Of a DNA stretch of 64,000 nucleotides, positions 7,422-15,229 are shown one piece after another. Position numbers and translations under genes: made by a program. The stretch spans positions 124,001-188,000 of the forward strand of contig JAQTLV010000002.1 in assembly GCA_028714675.1 (NCBI GenBank), in the 5' to 3' direction. The first letter of the stretch is position 1. Each line of letters starts with the position of its first letter. Below the pieces are notes generated by a model. It was not told the origin of the DNA. It did not search any database and was given only the letters and a program-made list of their open reading frames with translations. Origin of the DNA: Sulfurovaceae bacterium. GTDB taxonomy: Bacteria; Campylobacterota; Campylobacteria; Campylobacterales; Sulfurovaceae.

Positions 7422-8218
7422 GATGGCATACTGAAGATTTTCCAAAAAAATTAGACACTTTCGTTCAAGATAATTTGTGCGATAAGAATCTCCTTGTTAA
7501 AACATGGATGGAAAATAAAACAATCTGTTTTGGTGCATATCAAGATGAAGTATTGGTTGGAATGATTGGTGCTTATGTCTTTAAAAATAGTATTTTAATT
7601 AACAATTTTTACTACAAAGAAGACTTGGAATTTGAGGCAAAAGAGAGATTATTATCTTTATTATTAAAAAATATTAATAATGACAATAAAACAATTATAG
7701 TTTTAGCAAGTCAAGATGAAAAAGCTCTTTTTGAAAAGTATAATTTTAATGAATATGCTCCATTTTATAAAGCTTGGTACAGCGGTAGTGGTGGCATGGG
7801 GTTTAACACAAGAGTTGACGAGATAGAAAGTTTGAATTATGTTGAAAATCTTAGAAAAAATGACAAGTACGCTTTTGGCGAGGATAGATTTTTTTATATT
7901 ACACAAATCATGATGAAACAGTCATCATTACTTTTGAGTACGCCAAATGGTTACCAGCACTCATACGCGCTTAGTAAAAGTGTGATAAAAATATCACCAT
8001 GGATTATGAAATCAGGTGCATTTGATGATGCTCATAAGCTTTTAAAAGAATTATTGCATCACAGAGGACTTAAAAAGATTATATCATTTATCCCATCTAA
8101 GGTTAAAGAGATTACAGACCTATATAGTTATTATAAATTTGATTATGTGCAAAATTATACATTAATGTATATGAACAAAAAACCAACCATAAATTTGGAT
8201 ATGGTATATGGATTTTAA
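7412..8218 (+). CDS. GNAT-like protein of the nifV operon
   Basis: A 268-residue protein. The first half (CFGAYQDEVLVGMIGAY, then IIVLASQDEKALFEKYNF) has the strand order and ending of a GNAT acetyltransferase. The second half (SYALSKSVIKISPWIM..., LLKELLHHRGLKKIISFIP) looks like a second, degenerate repeat of the fold. I see no clean acetyl-CoA P-loop in either half. The gene overlaps the nifV end by 10 bases, so it is cotranslated with nifV. The function is unknown. Confidence 0.6.
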   Translation: MFIGWHTEDFPKKLDTFVQDNLCDKNLLVKTWMENKTICFGAYQDEVLVGMIGAYVFKNSILINNFYYKEDLEFEAKERLLSLLLKNINNDNKTIIVLASQDEKALFEKYNFNEYAPFYKAWYSGSGGMGFNTRVDEIESLNYVENLRKNDKYAFGEDRFFYITQIMMKQSSLLLSTPNGYQHSYALSKSVIKISPWIMKSGAFDDAHKLLKELLHHRGLKKIISFIPSKVKEITDLYSYYKFDYVQNYTLMYMNKKPTINLDMVYGF

Positions 8219-8237
8219 TTTTTATAAAGGATAAAAT

Positions 8238-8444
8238 ATGGAACAAGAAATAGATGAAAAAGAGATAAAAAAAATATTTGCAGGTGCGAAGAGAAAAGTT
8301 GTAGAAGTTGCTGGAGAGATACACGATATCGTAGAAGATACTATCTGGGTCGATTATGATAAATTGCCAATTCTAAGCAAAAAAATACAAGAAGCTATGG
8401 TTGAAGTTACACAAATGAGAGAAAAATACGAATTTTTAAAATAA
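8238..8444 (+). CDS. DUF683 / CCE_0567-type small nif protein
   Basis: A 68-residue helical-hairpin protein. The segment GEIHDIVEDTIWVDYDKLP matches the diagnostic centre of the DUF683 family, small proteins found only in nif clusters and thought to bind metal. AAAGGA lies 7 bases upstream of the ATG. The role in FeMo-co assembly is inferred from context. Confidence 0.75.
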   Translation: MEQEIDEKEIKKIFAGAKRKVVEVAGEIHDIVEDTIWVDYDKLPILSKKIQEAMVEVTQMREKYEFLK

Positions 8445-8455
8445 AAGGATAGTTT

Positions 8456-8713
8456 ATGGAAGATGTTGGCAATAAAATCATTTGTGATTGCGGCCAAAAG
8501 ACTATAAATGAAGCAGTGCAAATTTTTAGCCAAACAGATCTTCCATATAAAAAAGCAAAGAAATTAGTCACTGAGTGTAATAAAACTTGTTGCAGAAGAC
8601 CATTGATGAGGCTATTTGATATGATAAAGTTTGGCGAAGTTGACTATGAAGAGATTGACTTTTTGATCGAGCAAAGAAAAATAAAAGATATGGAGATGGA
8701 AAATGAAGAATAA
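8456..8713 (+). CDS. Small Cys-motif protein, BFD-like
   Basis: An 85-residue protein with Cys-x-Cys near the N-terminus (IICDCGQKTINEA) and CNKTCC about 33 residues later. This spacing resembles the [2Fe-2S] domain of bacterioferritin-associated ferredoxin, which uses CxC and CxxC, although here the second pair is C-x3-CC. It may hold a small Fe-S cluster. The tail is charged (EQRKIKDMEMENEE). It overlaps the LRR gene by 11 bases. The family call is tentative. Confidence 0.5.
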   Translation: MEDVGNKIICDCGQKTINEAVQIFSQTDLPYKKAKKLVTECNKTCCRRPLMRLFDMIKFGEVDYEEIDFLIEQRKIKDMEMENEE

Positions 8714-9701
8714 TGAATTGATAGATTTTTCTATATGGATAAAGTCAAATGGACTCAATTCTGTTATCCCAACAGACCTAGAAACTCTAAAAAAACTTTC
8801 TGTTTTAGATTTGACCAAACAAAAACTAAGAGAGTTGCCATCTAGTATCGGCTCTTTGGAAAATTTAACAGTTTTAAAGATATCTGGCAATAGATTAAAG
8901 AAGTTGCCCGATAGTATCTGTAATCTTAAAAATCTTAGAAATTTACAATGTGAAAATAATCTATTAGAAGAGTTACCAAAAGAGTTTGGTTTGTTGGATT
9001 CTTTGTTGGTATTAAATCTCAACGGAAATCATCTAAGAGAATTGCCAAAAAGTTTTTGTAAGCTAACAAAATTAACAAGGCTAACAATAGCTGCCAATTT
9101 ACTCCAAGAAATAGATGATGAGTTTAAAAATCTCAATAAATTACTGTATCTTTCACTCGATACGAATGACCTAAAACAATTACCAGATGTTTTTGGAAAA
9201 ATGAAAGCACTATATTATCTTGATCTCTCATACAATAAACTAACAACAATTCCAGATTCTATCTCACAAATAGATGAACTCGAGACTTTGCTTCTAGAGG
9301 GCAATCACATATCGAATCTACCTTCATTGGAATCTCATGATATGCTCATAAAGCTCAATCTCAATAATAATGAGCTTTGGGAGCTTGATTTTGATTTGAG
9401 TAAGCTCGAAGATTTACAAATATTGACATTGGACAATAACCAACTCGAATCACTCCCACAAAGTTTATGTAAGTTGAAAAAGTTGAGACATCTAAGCACG
9501 GCAGGTAATTTATTGATAAATTTACCTGAGTGTATAGGAGAGCTTGAAAATCTAATAGAACTTGATGTGGAAGATAATCTTTTGCATTCACTTCCAGCAT
9601 CTTTTGTAAATTTAACAAATTTAAAAGTTTTATACATTGATGGCAATAATGGAGTGCAAAAACCAGAAATCAAATCTTTGGAATATTGTGATGTTGAGTA
9701 A
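8703..9701 (+). CDS. Leucine-rich-repeat protein of the nif cluster
   Basis: A 332-residue protein made almost wholly of LRR units of about 23 residues with the form L-x-x-LP-x-x-x-x-x-L-x-x-L-x-x-L-x-L-x-x-N (for example SVLDLTKQKLRELPSSIG). About twelve units are visible. There is no signal peptide or membrane segment, so it is cytosolic and probably a protein-binding scaffold. It is the last gene of the nifV operon. Its last codons are imperfectly repeated at 11572-11600, beyond an insert. The partner is unknown. Confidence 0.85.
   Translation: MKNNELIDFSIWIKSNGLNSVIPTDLETLKKLSVLDLTKQKLRELPSSIGSLENLTVLKISGNRLKKLPDSICNLKNLRNLQCENNLLEELPKEFGLLDSLLVLNLNGNHLRELPKSFCKLTKLTRLTIAANLLQEIDDEFKNLNKLLYLSLDTNDLKQLPDVFGKMKALYYLDLSYNKLTTIPDSISQIDELETLLLEGNHISNLPSLESHDMLIKLNLNNNELWELDFDLSKLEDLQILTLDNNQLESLPQSLCKLKKLRHLSTAGNLLINLPECIGELENLIELDVEDNLLHSLPASFVNLTNLKVLYIDGNNGVQKPEIKSLEYCDVE
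9661..9700. repeat. Left copy of LRR-gene-end direct repeat
   Basis: The end of the LRR gene. Bases 9672-9700 match 11572-11600 with two mismatches in 29. A further AACCAGA at 9661-9667 is matched at 11563-11569. Confidence 0.8.
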
Positions 9702-9750
9702 TAAATATTTCGCCTCTAATTTTTTGTTATCTTATTGGTAATGATAGAGG

Positions 9751-10044
9751 TCATTGATCATAACTAGAAAGATATTCTTTTATTGTTTTGAGCTCTTGTG
9801 AACTTTGGGCAATTTTTTCAGAAATATGAAAACGGCTACTATCTCCAAAAGGTTCCATTATTTCAAATATTTTTGCCCCAAACTCAAATATACAAAAAAT
9901 ATCATCATGTTTTGTAATTGAAATAATCTTAGCACCACCCAATTTTTTTATAGCTTTTATAAAGTCAGTTTTTCCAAAAAATGTATTGGAAATTTCAAAA
10001 TAAGCTAGATTACCTTGTTCGTCTTTTCCTTCAAAAATTTTCAT
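9751..10044 (-). CDS. Hypothetical protein, 97 aa
   Basis: The start is taken at 10044, where AAGGA precedes the ATG by 6 bases. The longer reading frame from 10125 runs through the hairpin repeat and is unlikely to be translated. The sequence (MKIFEGKDEQGNLAYFEISN...) suggests a small soluble alpha/beta protein. I do not recognise the family. It is the last ORF of the cassette-like insert and ends 47 bases before the LRR gene end on the opposite strand. Confidence 0.55.
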   Translation of the reverse strand: MKIFEGKDEQGNLAYFEISNTFFGKTDFIKAIKKLGGAKIISITKHDDIFCIFEFGAKIFEIMEPFGDSSRFHISEKIAQSSQELKTIKEYLSSYDQ

Positions 10045-10065
10045 TCTTGTATCCTTTTTTATTTC

Positions 10066-10092
10066 GTTACACCTCGGGAGAGGTGGAACAAG
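10066..10092 (-). repeat. Hairpin repeat, copy 1
   Basis: CACCTC-GGGA-GAGGTG is a perfect 6-bp stem with a 4-base loop, flanked by GTTA and GAACAAG. It lies between the 77-aa and 97-aa ORFs. Only the hairpin half of the longer repeat is present here. Confidence 0.7.
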
Positions 10093-10125
10093 ACAATTTA
10101 TTGGCTTCACTGATTTGTTATGCAT

Positions 10126-10359
10126 TTAGTACAATTCATCTAAAGTTCTAATTTCATGTTTTCGAATTATTTTATTAGTCATTTTATCAATTACTATATA
10201 GAAAGGCAAGTAATCATTTTCATGATTTGAATATACCATTCTTCCTTTTTTATTGTCCGAATCAAGGTTGAATCGAAACTTCATTATTCGTTCTGCTTCT
10301 TCGAGTGTCATGCCAAGCTTTACCTGCGACCAATTTTGTTTCAAATGATAATATTTCAT
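10126..10359 (-). CDS. Hypothetical protein, 77 aa, BamE/SmpA-like motif
   Basis: A small protein. WSQVKLGMTLEEAERIM recalls the start of the SmpA/BamE-like fold (a 'G-M-T-x-x-E' helix), but there is no lipoprotein signal, so it would be a cytosolic relative. An AGAGGAAG Shine-Dalgarno precedes the ATG. The stop is followed by GCATAACAAATCAGTG, which looks like the first half of an integron attC site, although no matching second half is present. Confidence 0.55.
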   Translation of the reverse strand: MKYYHLKQNWSQVKLGMTLEEAERIMKFRFNLDSDNKKGRMVYSNHENDYLPFYIVIDKMTNKIIRKHEIRTLDELY

Positions 10360-10411
10360 AAACTTCCTCTCATTCTACCTTCTTGTGAGAGCAGAATGCA
10401 TTAATTGTAAC

Positions 10412-10489
10412 ATTGTAACACAACCTCTCTTTTTATCCCTATTTAAAAACAATAATATATAGGTTACACCTCAGGAGAGGTGGAACAAG
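10412..10489 (-). repeat. Hairpin repeat, copy 2 (long form)
   Basis: The unit consists of TTGTAACACAACCTCTC, an AT-rich spacer, and the hairpin CACCTC-AGGA-GAGGTG. The first part is identical to 11501-11517. The hairpin part supplies the last codons and the TGA stop of the DUF4238 gene on the minus strand. Confidence 0.75.
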
Positions 10490-11466
10490 GTAAACCTTAA
10501 CTTCTTCATCCAAATTTTGTTATTTTGGATTGCTATTATAGGCTTTTTTTTGCTAGTAAGTCCTCCGACATAGTTCCTGAATTCTTGAGAATTAAAGAGA
10601 TCCACAATATCATCCAAATCTTCTGGATCTTTTGATGCAAATACAATACTTTTCTTAACTGACTGTAAATAACCTACACATGTTGTATACTGCAAGTTTA
10701 CCACATCATCTTCAAATACAATATTCGCCATCATAAATCTCTGAACGTAGTCCTCGTCATGGCACATTAATAGTATTTCATATTCCCCGACTATTATATC
10801 TCCACAATCAATTGGAGGATTCAAATAGTCAATCCTGCTTCCTTCATCATATCTATATCTCGCAGGGAATTCATTTAATATTAATTTTCCTATTGACTTC
10901 GCTTTATCAAATTTTATGTGGAATAATTTGAACCCATCAAAGGCAGTAAGCCTCGAATTATCTTCGATGCCATTGATGTATTCTTTTAGCGATTCTTGCT
11001 CTTGGAAAAGTTCGTAATGTGACGCAACTGTTAATATGTGCATGAAGGCATTAATTCTAGATTTGATTTTATTACTAACATTAATTTGTTCAAATATTAT
11101 TCCATATTTCCGAGAATAAATTGAATCTTCAAGAACCACGGTTTTTTTTGTTTTTCTATTTGAGTCAAACAGTGTACTTAGAAGATTGTTCTCAATTCTG
11201 TCATTAAAGAGTGATTCTAATTCAGAATCCCAAAACATATTTGATTTTGAGTAACTATCATTTGAGCAAAACGCCAATTCTTTAATGCTCGCATTTTCAA
11301 CAATATTACTAACTTTTTCGCATTGATAATATATGTTCTTAGCTCCATCACTATTGGTATGAAAATACAATCGACGATATAGGTGAACAGTATTAATTGT
11401 TTTTCCATCACCTGAAAATCTTTTCACTAAACTTTTGTTTACATAATGTTGATTTTGCTTGCTCAT
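10471..11466 (-). CDS. DUF4238-family protein
   Basis: A 331-residue protein. The start is at 11466 (MSKQNQHYVNKSLVKRFS), with AAAGG about 7 bases upstream; a longer frame to 11529 would run into the repeat. The N-terminal QHYV...KRFS motif is the signature of DUF4238 proteins, which are of unknown function and scattered among bacteria. The last residues (F-H-L-S) and the stop codon lie within hairpin repeat copy 2, so the gene's end was formed by the repeat. There is no membrane segment. A role in defence or toxicity is possible but not shown. Confidence 0.65.
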   Translation of the reverse strand: MSKQNQHYVNKSLVKRFSGDGKTINTVHLYRRLYFHTNSDGAKNIYYQCEKVSNIVENASIKELAFCSNDSYSKSNMFWDSELESLFNDRIENNLLSTLFDSNRKTKKTVVLEDSIYSRKYGIIFEQINVSNKIKSRINAFMHILTVASHYELFQEQESLKEYINGIEDNSRLTAFDGFKLFHIKFDKAKSIGKLILNEFPARYRYDEGSRIDYLNPPIDCGDIIVGEYEILLMCHDEDYVQRFMMANIVFEDDVVNLQYTTCVGYLQSVKKSIVFASKDPEDLDDIVDLFNSQEFRNYVGGLTSKKKPIIAIQNNKIWMKKLRFTLFHLS

Positions 11467-11499
11467 CTTTAAACCTTTGATGTTATACATGCTTGTAAT

Positions 11500-11568
11500 A
11501 TTGTAACACAACCTCTCTTTTTCGCCCATAATAATATATATATTACACCTCAGGAGAGGTGGAACCAG
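11500..11568 (-). repeat. Hairpin repeat, copy 3 (long form)
   Basis: Same two-part unit as copy 2 with a shorter spacer. It precedes the DUF4238 gene and runs directly into the right LRR-end copy. Its right edge reads GGAACCAG instead of GGAACAAG, which is where the element and the LRR-derived sequence seem to join. Confidence 0.75.
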
Positions 11569-11600
11569 ATGAAATCTTTGGAATATTGTGATATTGACTA
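11563..11600. repeat. Right copy of LRR-gene-end direct repeat
   Basis: Bases 11572-11600 repeat the last 29 bases of the LRR coding region with two mismatches. They overlap the stop codon of nifN (minus strand, 11598-11600). See the left copy at 9661. Confidence 0.8.
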
Positions 11601-12869
11601 GTGGGCTTCTCTGCTTTCTCTGATGAGGTTTGCAAGTTCAAAAAGAAGATAACAACTTCCTTCATAAAGTACATCATTTTTCATCCCATTGCCAACAGCT
11701 TCAAAGTTTGGAAATCCTCTTAGCATTATGCTTTTATGATGTTTATGTGCGATCCTCTCTCCATGAAAATTTGAGATGATAATCTCACATTGCTCTATGA
11801 TATTTTCTAGATCTTCCATATCTCCAACAACTGTATTTTTTGCATTTATGTACTCATTGATAGCACTTTTTGTGGGAACAAAAGCATATGGTATATTTGC
11901 TCCTGCCTCATTGATAGCTTTTGCGAGAGAATATACTTTATCTGATTCATCGGCTATGACTATGCTACTACTTCCGATTAGAAAATGAGTGTCGAGCAAG
12001 GCATCTTGAAGTCTTTTTCTCCATCTTGCGACATAAGAAGGTGGGGTTTTGATGTTTTTATAATCCATCAATATTTTATAAAAATTATCAGTATCGATTA
12101 GACCGCTCAAACCATCAATATGAAAATGTTGTACAAGGGGCTGCACGGTTTTAAATTTTTCACCACATTTTCTCATACTTTCGCCTATGGATATAACTAT
12201 GCCAGCATCGCCTAGTGCTTCTATGGTAGAAACTTCTACACCGCCACTGCTAAGTGCGCCTTGTTTTTCTCCTAGATGCCCATCAAGGCTTTCGCTTATA
12301 TCAGGCAAGGCAATTACTTCAAAGCCAAAAAGAGCAATACTCTCTTTTATTTTTTCAACTTCTATCGGGGTGAGATTTACATTTGGAAGTAAAAGAAGTT
12401 TATTTGGATTTACACGCTCTTGTGGTTTTATGAGTTGTGATATGATGCTTGCAACGCTTAGACTCCATCCACTCTCCAGCCCACCTTCAAAATCAGGAGT
12501 ATTGACATAGACGATTTTTTGTTTATCTTTGAGCAGTATAGTTGCTCCTTTGATGTCATCACCTTTTGTTTCTGTTAGACCAGTAGTAAAAAGTCCCACT
12601 AAGTCAGGAGCTACTTTGGCAGTTATATTTTTTATTGCTTCACTGATGGAATAATCTCCTCCATCAATAATGGCTGTAATATCATTTACAGCTGTTGTTT
12701 GAATGGCGATAGGGTCATTGAAGTGTCTTGTAAAAAAAACTTTTGTAAAACTAGCACAACCTTGAGCACCATGCATGAGCGGCATACAGTTTTTTATTCC
12801 CAAAAAAGCAAGTAATGCTCCCATCGGTTGAGAAAGCTTTAGTGGGTTTATCTGAAATGGTTTTGCCAT
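11598..12869 (-). CDS. nifN: NifN, FeMo-co scaffold subunit
   Basis: A 423-residue NifK-related protein that forms the NifEN scaffold on which NifB-co matures. The N-terminus NPLKLSQPMGALLAFLGI and the motif HGAQGCASF-x5-TRHFNDP are typical of NifN. The N-terminal extension of NifK is absent. It is read from its own sigma54 site at 12905-12920, separated from nifE by a hemerythrin gene. Its 3' end now abuts the LRR-end repeat and the cassette-like insert. Confidence 0.95.
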   Translation of the reverse strand: MAKPFQINPLKLSQPMGALLAFLGIKNCMPLMHGAQGCASFTKVFFTRHFNDPIAIQTTAVNDITAIIDGGDYSISEAIKNITAKVAPDLVGLFTTGLTETKGDDIKGATILLKDKQKIVYVNTPDFEGGLESGWSLSVASIISQLIKPQERVNPNKLLLLPNVNLTPIEVEKIKESIALFGFEVIALPDISESLDGHLGEKQGALSSGGVEVSTIEALGDAGIVISIGESMRKCGEKFKTVQPLVQHFHIDGLSGLIDTDNFYKILMDYKNIKTPPSYVARWRKRLQDALLDTHFLIGSSSIVIADESDKVYSLAKAINEAGANIPYAFVPTKSAINEYINAKNTVVGDMEDLENIIEQCEIIISNFHGERIAHKHHKSIMLRGFPNFEAVGNGMKNDVLYEGSCYLLFELANLIRESREAH

Positions 12870-12904
12870 AATTTGCTCTTTATAGTGTAAGTTTTATCTA
12901 TAAT

Positions 12905-12920
12905 ATACAAAAATTGTTCC
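12905..12920 (-). promoter_or_regulatory. Sigma54 (-24/-12) promoter of nifN
   Basis: On the minus strand TGGAACAATTTTTGTA has correct -24/-12 spacing, 36 bases from the nifN ATG. It overlaps a perfect inverted repeat TTGTTC-CAA-GAACAA (12913-12927), a possible operator. Confidence 0.65.
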
Positions 12921-12956
12921 AAGAACAAATAATCATTATTTATACAAGATACAAAG

Positions 12957-13433
12957 TTACCCAAAAAATTTCTTAACGAGTGAGCTAAGCCACTTGTCTT
13001 TTTTTGCTTTTTCATTTGGGGAAATATTTTTTTTGAGTAATGCTTTTTGAACTATATCTTTATAATCCGCATCATCTCTTTGGATATGATTTATAAGCCA
13101 CATTTGAAGATCCATTACCAACTGTTTTGTGATATCTTCTCCATCTTCAAATCTTTGTTTAAAAAATGCAACTCTCTCTACAAAAGCCTCGTGTACTTTT
13201 ATGTGTGGTGCAAGCATAGGATAACCAGCTTCTTCCATTAGCTCTTCCTCGAACGAGAAGTGCGATATCGTATAATCAACAAGTTTTATAAGAACATCTT
13301 GAACTCTTCGTCTATTTTCAAATGATCTATATGCTCCAGCAATACCAAGTTCATTTATATATTCTATAAGTCGTTTATGTTGATGATCAATTACTTCTAT
13401 ACCAACTGAATATTTAGATTCCCATGTCCACAT
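12957..13433 (-). CDS. Bacteriohemerythrin
   Basis: A 158-residue di-iron O2-binding protein. The ligand set is complete: DHQHKRL near residue 17, SHFSFEEELM, HIKVHEAF, and WLINHIQRDDADY. A basic tail of about 30 residues (KKDKWLSSLVKKFFG) follows the four-helix bundle. It lies between nifE and nifN on the same strand, 62 bases after nifE, so it is probably transcribed with nifE. Hemerythrins bind O2 and could buffer or deliver O2 around nitrogenase (inference from position). Confidence 0.93.
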   Translation of the reverse strand: MWTWESKYSVGIEVIDHQHKRLIEYINELGIAGAYRSFENRRRVQDVLIKLVDYTISHFSFEEELMEEAGYPMLAPHIKVHEAFVERVAFFKQRFEDGEDITKQLVMDLQMWLINHIQRDDADYKDIVQKALLKKNISPNEKAKKDKWLSSLVKKFFG

Positions 13434-13495
13434 TTCTAACTCCTATTTGTAATCTAATAAAAACACATGTAATTATACCAATAAGTTTATCAAAT

Positions 13496-14839
13496 TTAAT
13501 TCTCCCAAGGAGCTTTTGTTCCTACTATGCTAAATACTGGGTTATTAAGAGCATATGTTACATCTTTCGCTAGATTAATGAGACCACTATATGCACCATA
13601 ACTTACTTTTTTTTCTTGATTTACATCAACAAAAGCAATTTTTTTCTTGATAGCAGTATAAAGACTTCTTCCACCTGCTAGCAATATATCAATATTGTGT
13701 TCATCGATTAATTTCGCTTGCTCATTTGGCGGCGATTTCATTAGAATCGGAACATAACTTTTGGCAATCTCTATATCTTCTAGCGTGGCTTTGGCTATAC
13801 TTGTTGCAACTACTTCTATACCTATATCTTGAAGAGCAGAAGCTATCGACCATGATTTGTTCCCGCCTGTGTTTAAGATAGCTTTTTTCCCATTTAAAAT
13901 TTTTCTATATGAAAGAAGAGAATTTTCTAATTTTTCTTCCTCTTCTTTTATAATCATTTTGGCTTTTTTTATCAATGCTTCATCACCAAAAGCATTTACA
14001 ATACTCATAATGGCATTACTTGTATCTCGTTTACCATAAAATGATATAGATATATATGGAATATTGTATTTCTCTTGCATTTTACGACATAGAGTTATAA
14101 GAGATTTTGCACATACTATAACATTTAGTTTTGCTCTATGTGCCATTTGTATATTTTCTATTCTTCCATCACCTGCTAAAGTTGAAATTACTTTTATCCC
14201 AATACGCTCTAAGATAGGAATGTATTGCCACATATCTCCAGTAACATTATATTCGCCTATTAGGTTGATACCGTATGGATGTATCTCTTCCGGTTCTCTT
14301 GTACCTATCAAATGATCCAGTACAGCTTCACCGCCTAATCTTGAACCTAGATTTTTATTTCCAACAAAACCAGGAGAGTGGACTACTATTATTGGAGTAT
14401 TGTATTTTTTTTCTATTCTAGCACATACATTATCCATATCATCACCTATCATGGCAGTAACACATGTTTCATATACAAAAATAGCTTTTGGATCTTTATT
14501 TGCTATGATGTATTCTAAACTCTCTTCTAATTTTTTGTTTCCACCAAAAATAATATCATTTGTTGTAACATCAGTACAATATCCCAAAACTGTATTATTT
14601 TCACCTTTAAAACTTGTCAAAGTAGCACGAGTTTCCCACGATGCACCAAGACATGTCGCTGGAGAATGCACCAAATGAACAGCATCGGCATATGGAAAAA
14701 GAGAAATTTGAGCTCCCTCAAATGCACATCCTCCATTTGTAGCACCTGGTTTTGGTCTATCACAACTTACTTTTTTTGTTTTATTATGAGAGCAAGCGGA
14801 TTCACTTAATAGTTCTTTGATAAGTTTTCTATTTACCAT
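13496..14839 (-). CDS. nifE: NifE, FeMo-co scaffold subunit
   Basis: A 447-residue NifD-related partner of NifN. The start is at 14839, with AAGGAG 8 bases upstream; an in-frame ATG at 14878 is not preceded by a good site. Motifs seen: GGCAFEGAQISLFP (with Cys), HSPATCLGASWETR, DVTTNDIIFGG, and VVHSPGFVGNKN-GSRLGGEA. The FeMo-co-anchoring His of NifD is not expected here. The gene is transcribed divergently from cowN. Confidence 0.95.
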   Translation of the reverse strand: MVNRKLIKELLSESACSHNKTKKVSCDRPKPGATNGGCAFEGAQISLFPYADAVHLVHSPATCLGASWETRATLTSFKGENNTVLGYCTDVTTNDIIFGGNKKLEESLEYIIANKDPKAIFVYETCVTAMIGDDMDNVCARIEKKYNTPIIVVHSPGFVGNKNLGSRLGGEAVLDHLIGTREPEEIHPYGINLIGEYNVTGDMWQYIPILERIGIKVISTLAGDGRIENIQMAHRAKLNVIVCAKSLITLCRKMQEKYNIPYISISFYGKRDTSNAIMSIVNAFGDEALIKKAKMIIKEEEEKLENSLLSYRKILNGKKAILNTGGNKSWSIASALQDIGIEVVATSIAKATLEDIEIAKSYVPILMKSPPNEQAKLIDEHNIDILLAGGRSLYTAIKKKIAFVDVNQEKKVSYGAYSGLINLAKDVTYALNNPVFSIVGTKAPWEN

Positions 14840-14866
14840 CACATACTCCTTTAATGTAATTTTATA

Positions 14867-14882
14867 TACATATTTCATTCCT
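14867..14882 (-). promoter_or_regulatory. Probable sigma54 promoter of nifE
   Basis: Minus-strand AGGAATGAAATATGTA has GG and TG at -24/-12 spacing, 28 bases before the nifE ATG. It is weaker than the other sites. Its -24 half forms a palindrome (ATTCC-TCAAA-GGAAT) with the -24 half of a plus-strand site. Confidence 0.5.
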
Positions 14883-14885
14883 CAA

Positions 14886-14901
14886 AGGAATACTATATGA
14901 A
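14886..14901 (+). promoter_or_regulatory. Possible sigma54 promoter of cowN
   Basis: AGGAATACTATATGAA keeps the -24/-12 spacing but has TGAA at -12. It is back to back with the nifE site, 32 bases before cowN. Confidence 0.4.
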
Positions 14902-14932
14902 TATTAAGTTTTGAAAATCGATAAGGGTTTAA

Positions 14933-15229
14933 ATGAGTAGAGATAGATATGTGACATTTGAAAATATTGATTGTTATCATAATGCAGTAGAGGTGCTTGA
15001 TGCGATGCATGAACTTTTTACTAAAAATACTAAGGCAAAAAATGAATTTTGGGAGATATTTTTAGACAATATTGATCCAGACTATCACGAAGTATATGCC
15101 AAAAATGGTCGCAAAGATATCTTGTATCATGTATGTTCTAATGTATTTTATATCTCAGATTTGTTTGAAGAGTATAATTTTGAAAAAGGTATTAAGTTAC
15201 TTGAAATAGCTGAAATGGAGTGTTGCTAA
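14933..15229 (+). CDS. cowN: CowN, protects nitrogenase from CO
   Basis: A 98-residue protein. The N-terminus (RYVTFENIDCYHNAVEVLDA), the central FWEIFLDNIDP and the Cys-Cys C-terminus (LEIAEMECC) match CowN, which binds nitrogenase and allows N2 fixation in the presence of carbon monoxide in other diazotrophs. The gene ends in a TAATG overlap with the Sel1-NifU gene. Confidence 0.88.
   Translation: MSRDRYVTFENIDCYHNAVEVLDAMHELFTKNTKAKNEFWEIFLDNIDPDYHEVYAKNGRKDILYHVCSNVFYISDLFEEYNFEKGIKLLEIAEMECC

Larger units (their letters stand above)
9704..11562. mobile_element. Putative insertion of three cassette-like ORFs
   Basis: About 1.86 kb between a complete and a partial copy of the LRR gene end. 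It holds three minus-strand ORFs with no link to nitrogen fixation, separated by copies of a hairpin repeat (10066, 10463, 11542). No recombinase or transposase is inside. In the implied ancestral state the LRR gene and nifN converge with almost no gap. The layout (repeat, ORF, repeat, ORF, repeat, ORF, all in one direction) resembles gene cassettes. The boundaries are inferred from the repeats. Confidence 0.55.

Noticed and set aside
10100-10126. Integron attC site after the 77-aa ORF
   Set aside because: GCATAACAAATCAGTG looks like the first half of an attC site, but no matching second half with GTTATGC follows, and the shared hairpin repeat does not have the attC box order. Kept only as a cassette-like layout.
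10066-11568. CRISPR-like spaced repeats
   Set aside because: Only three copies, hundreds of bases apart, with ORFs between them and no cas genes.
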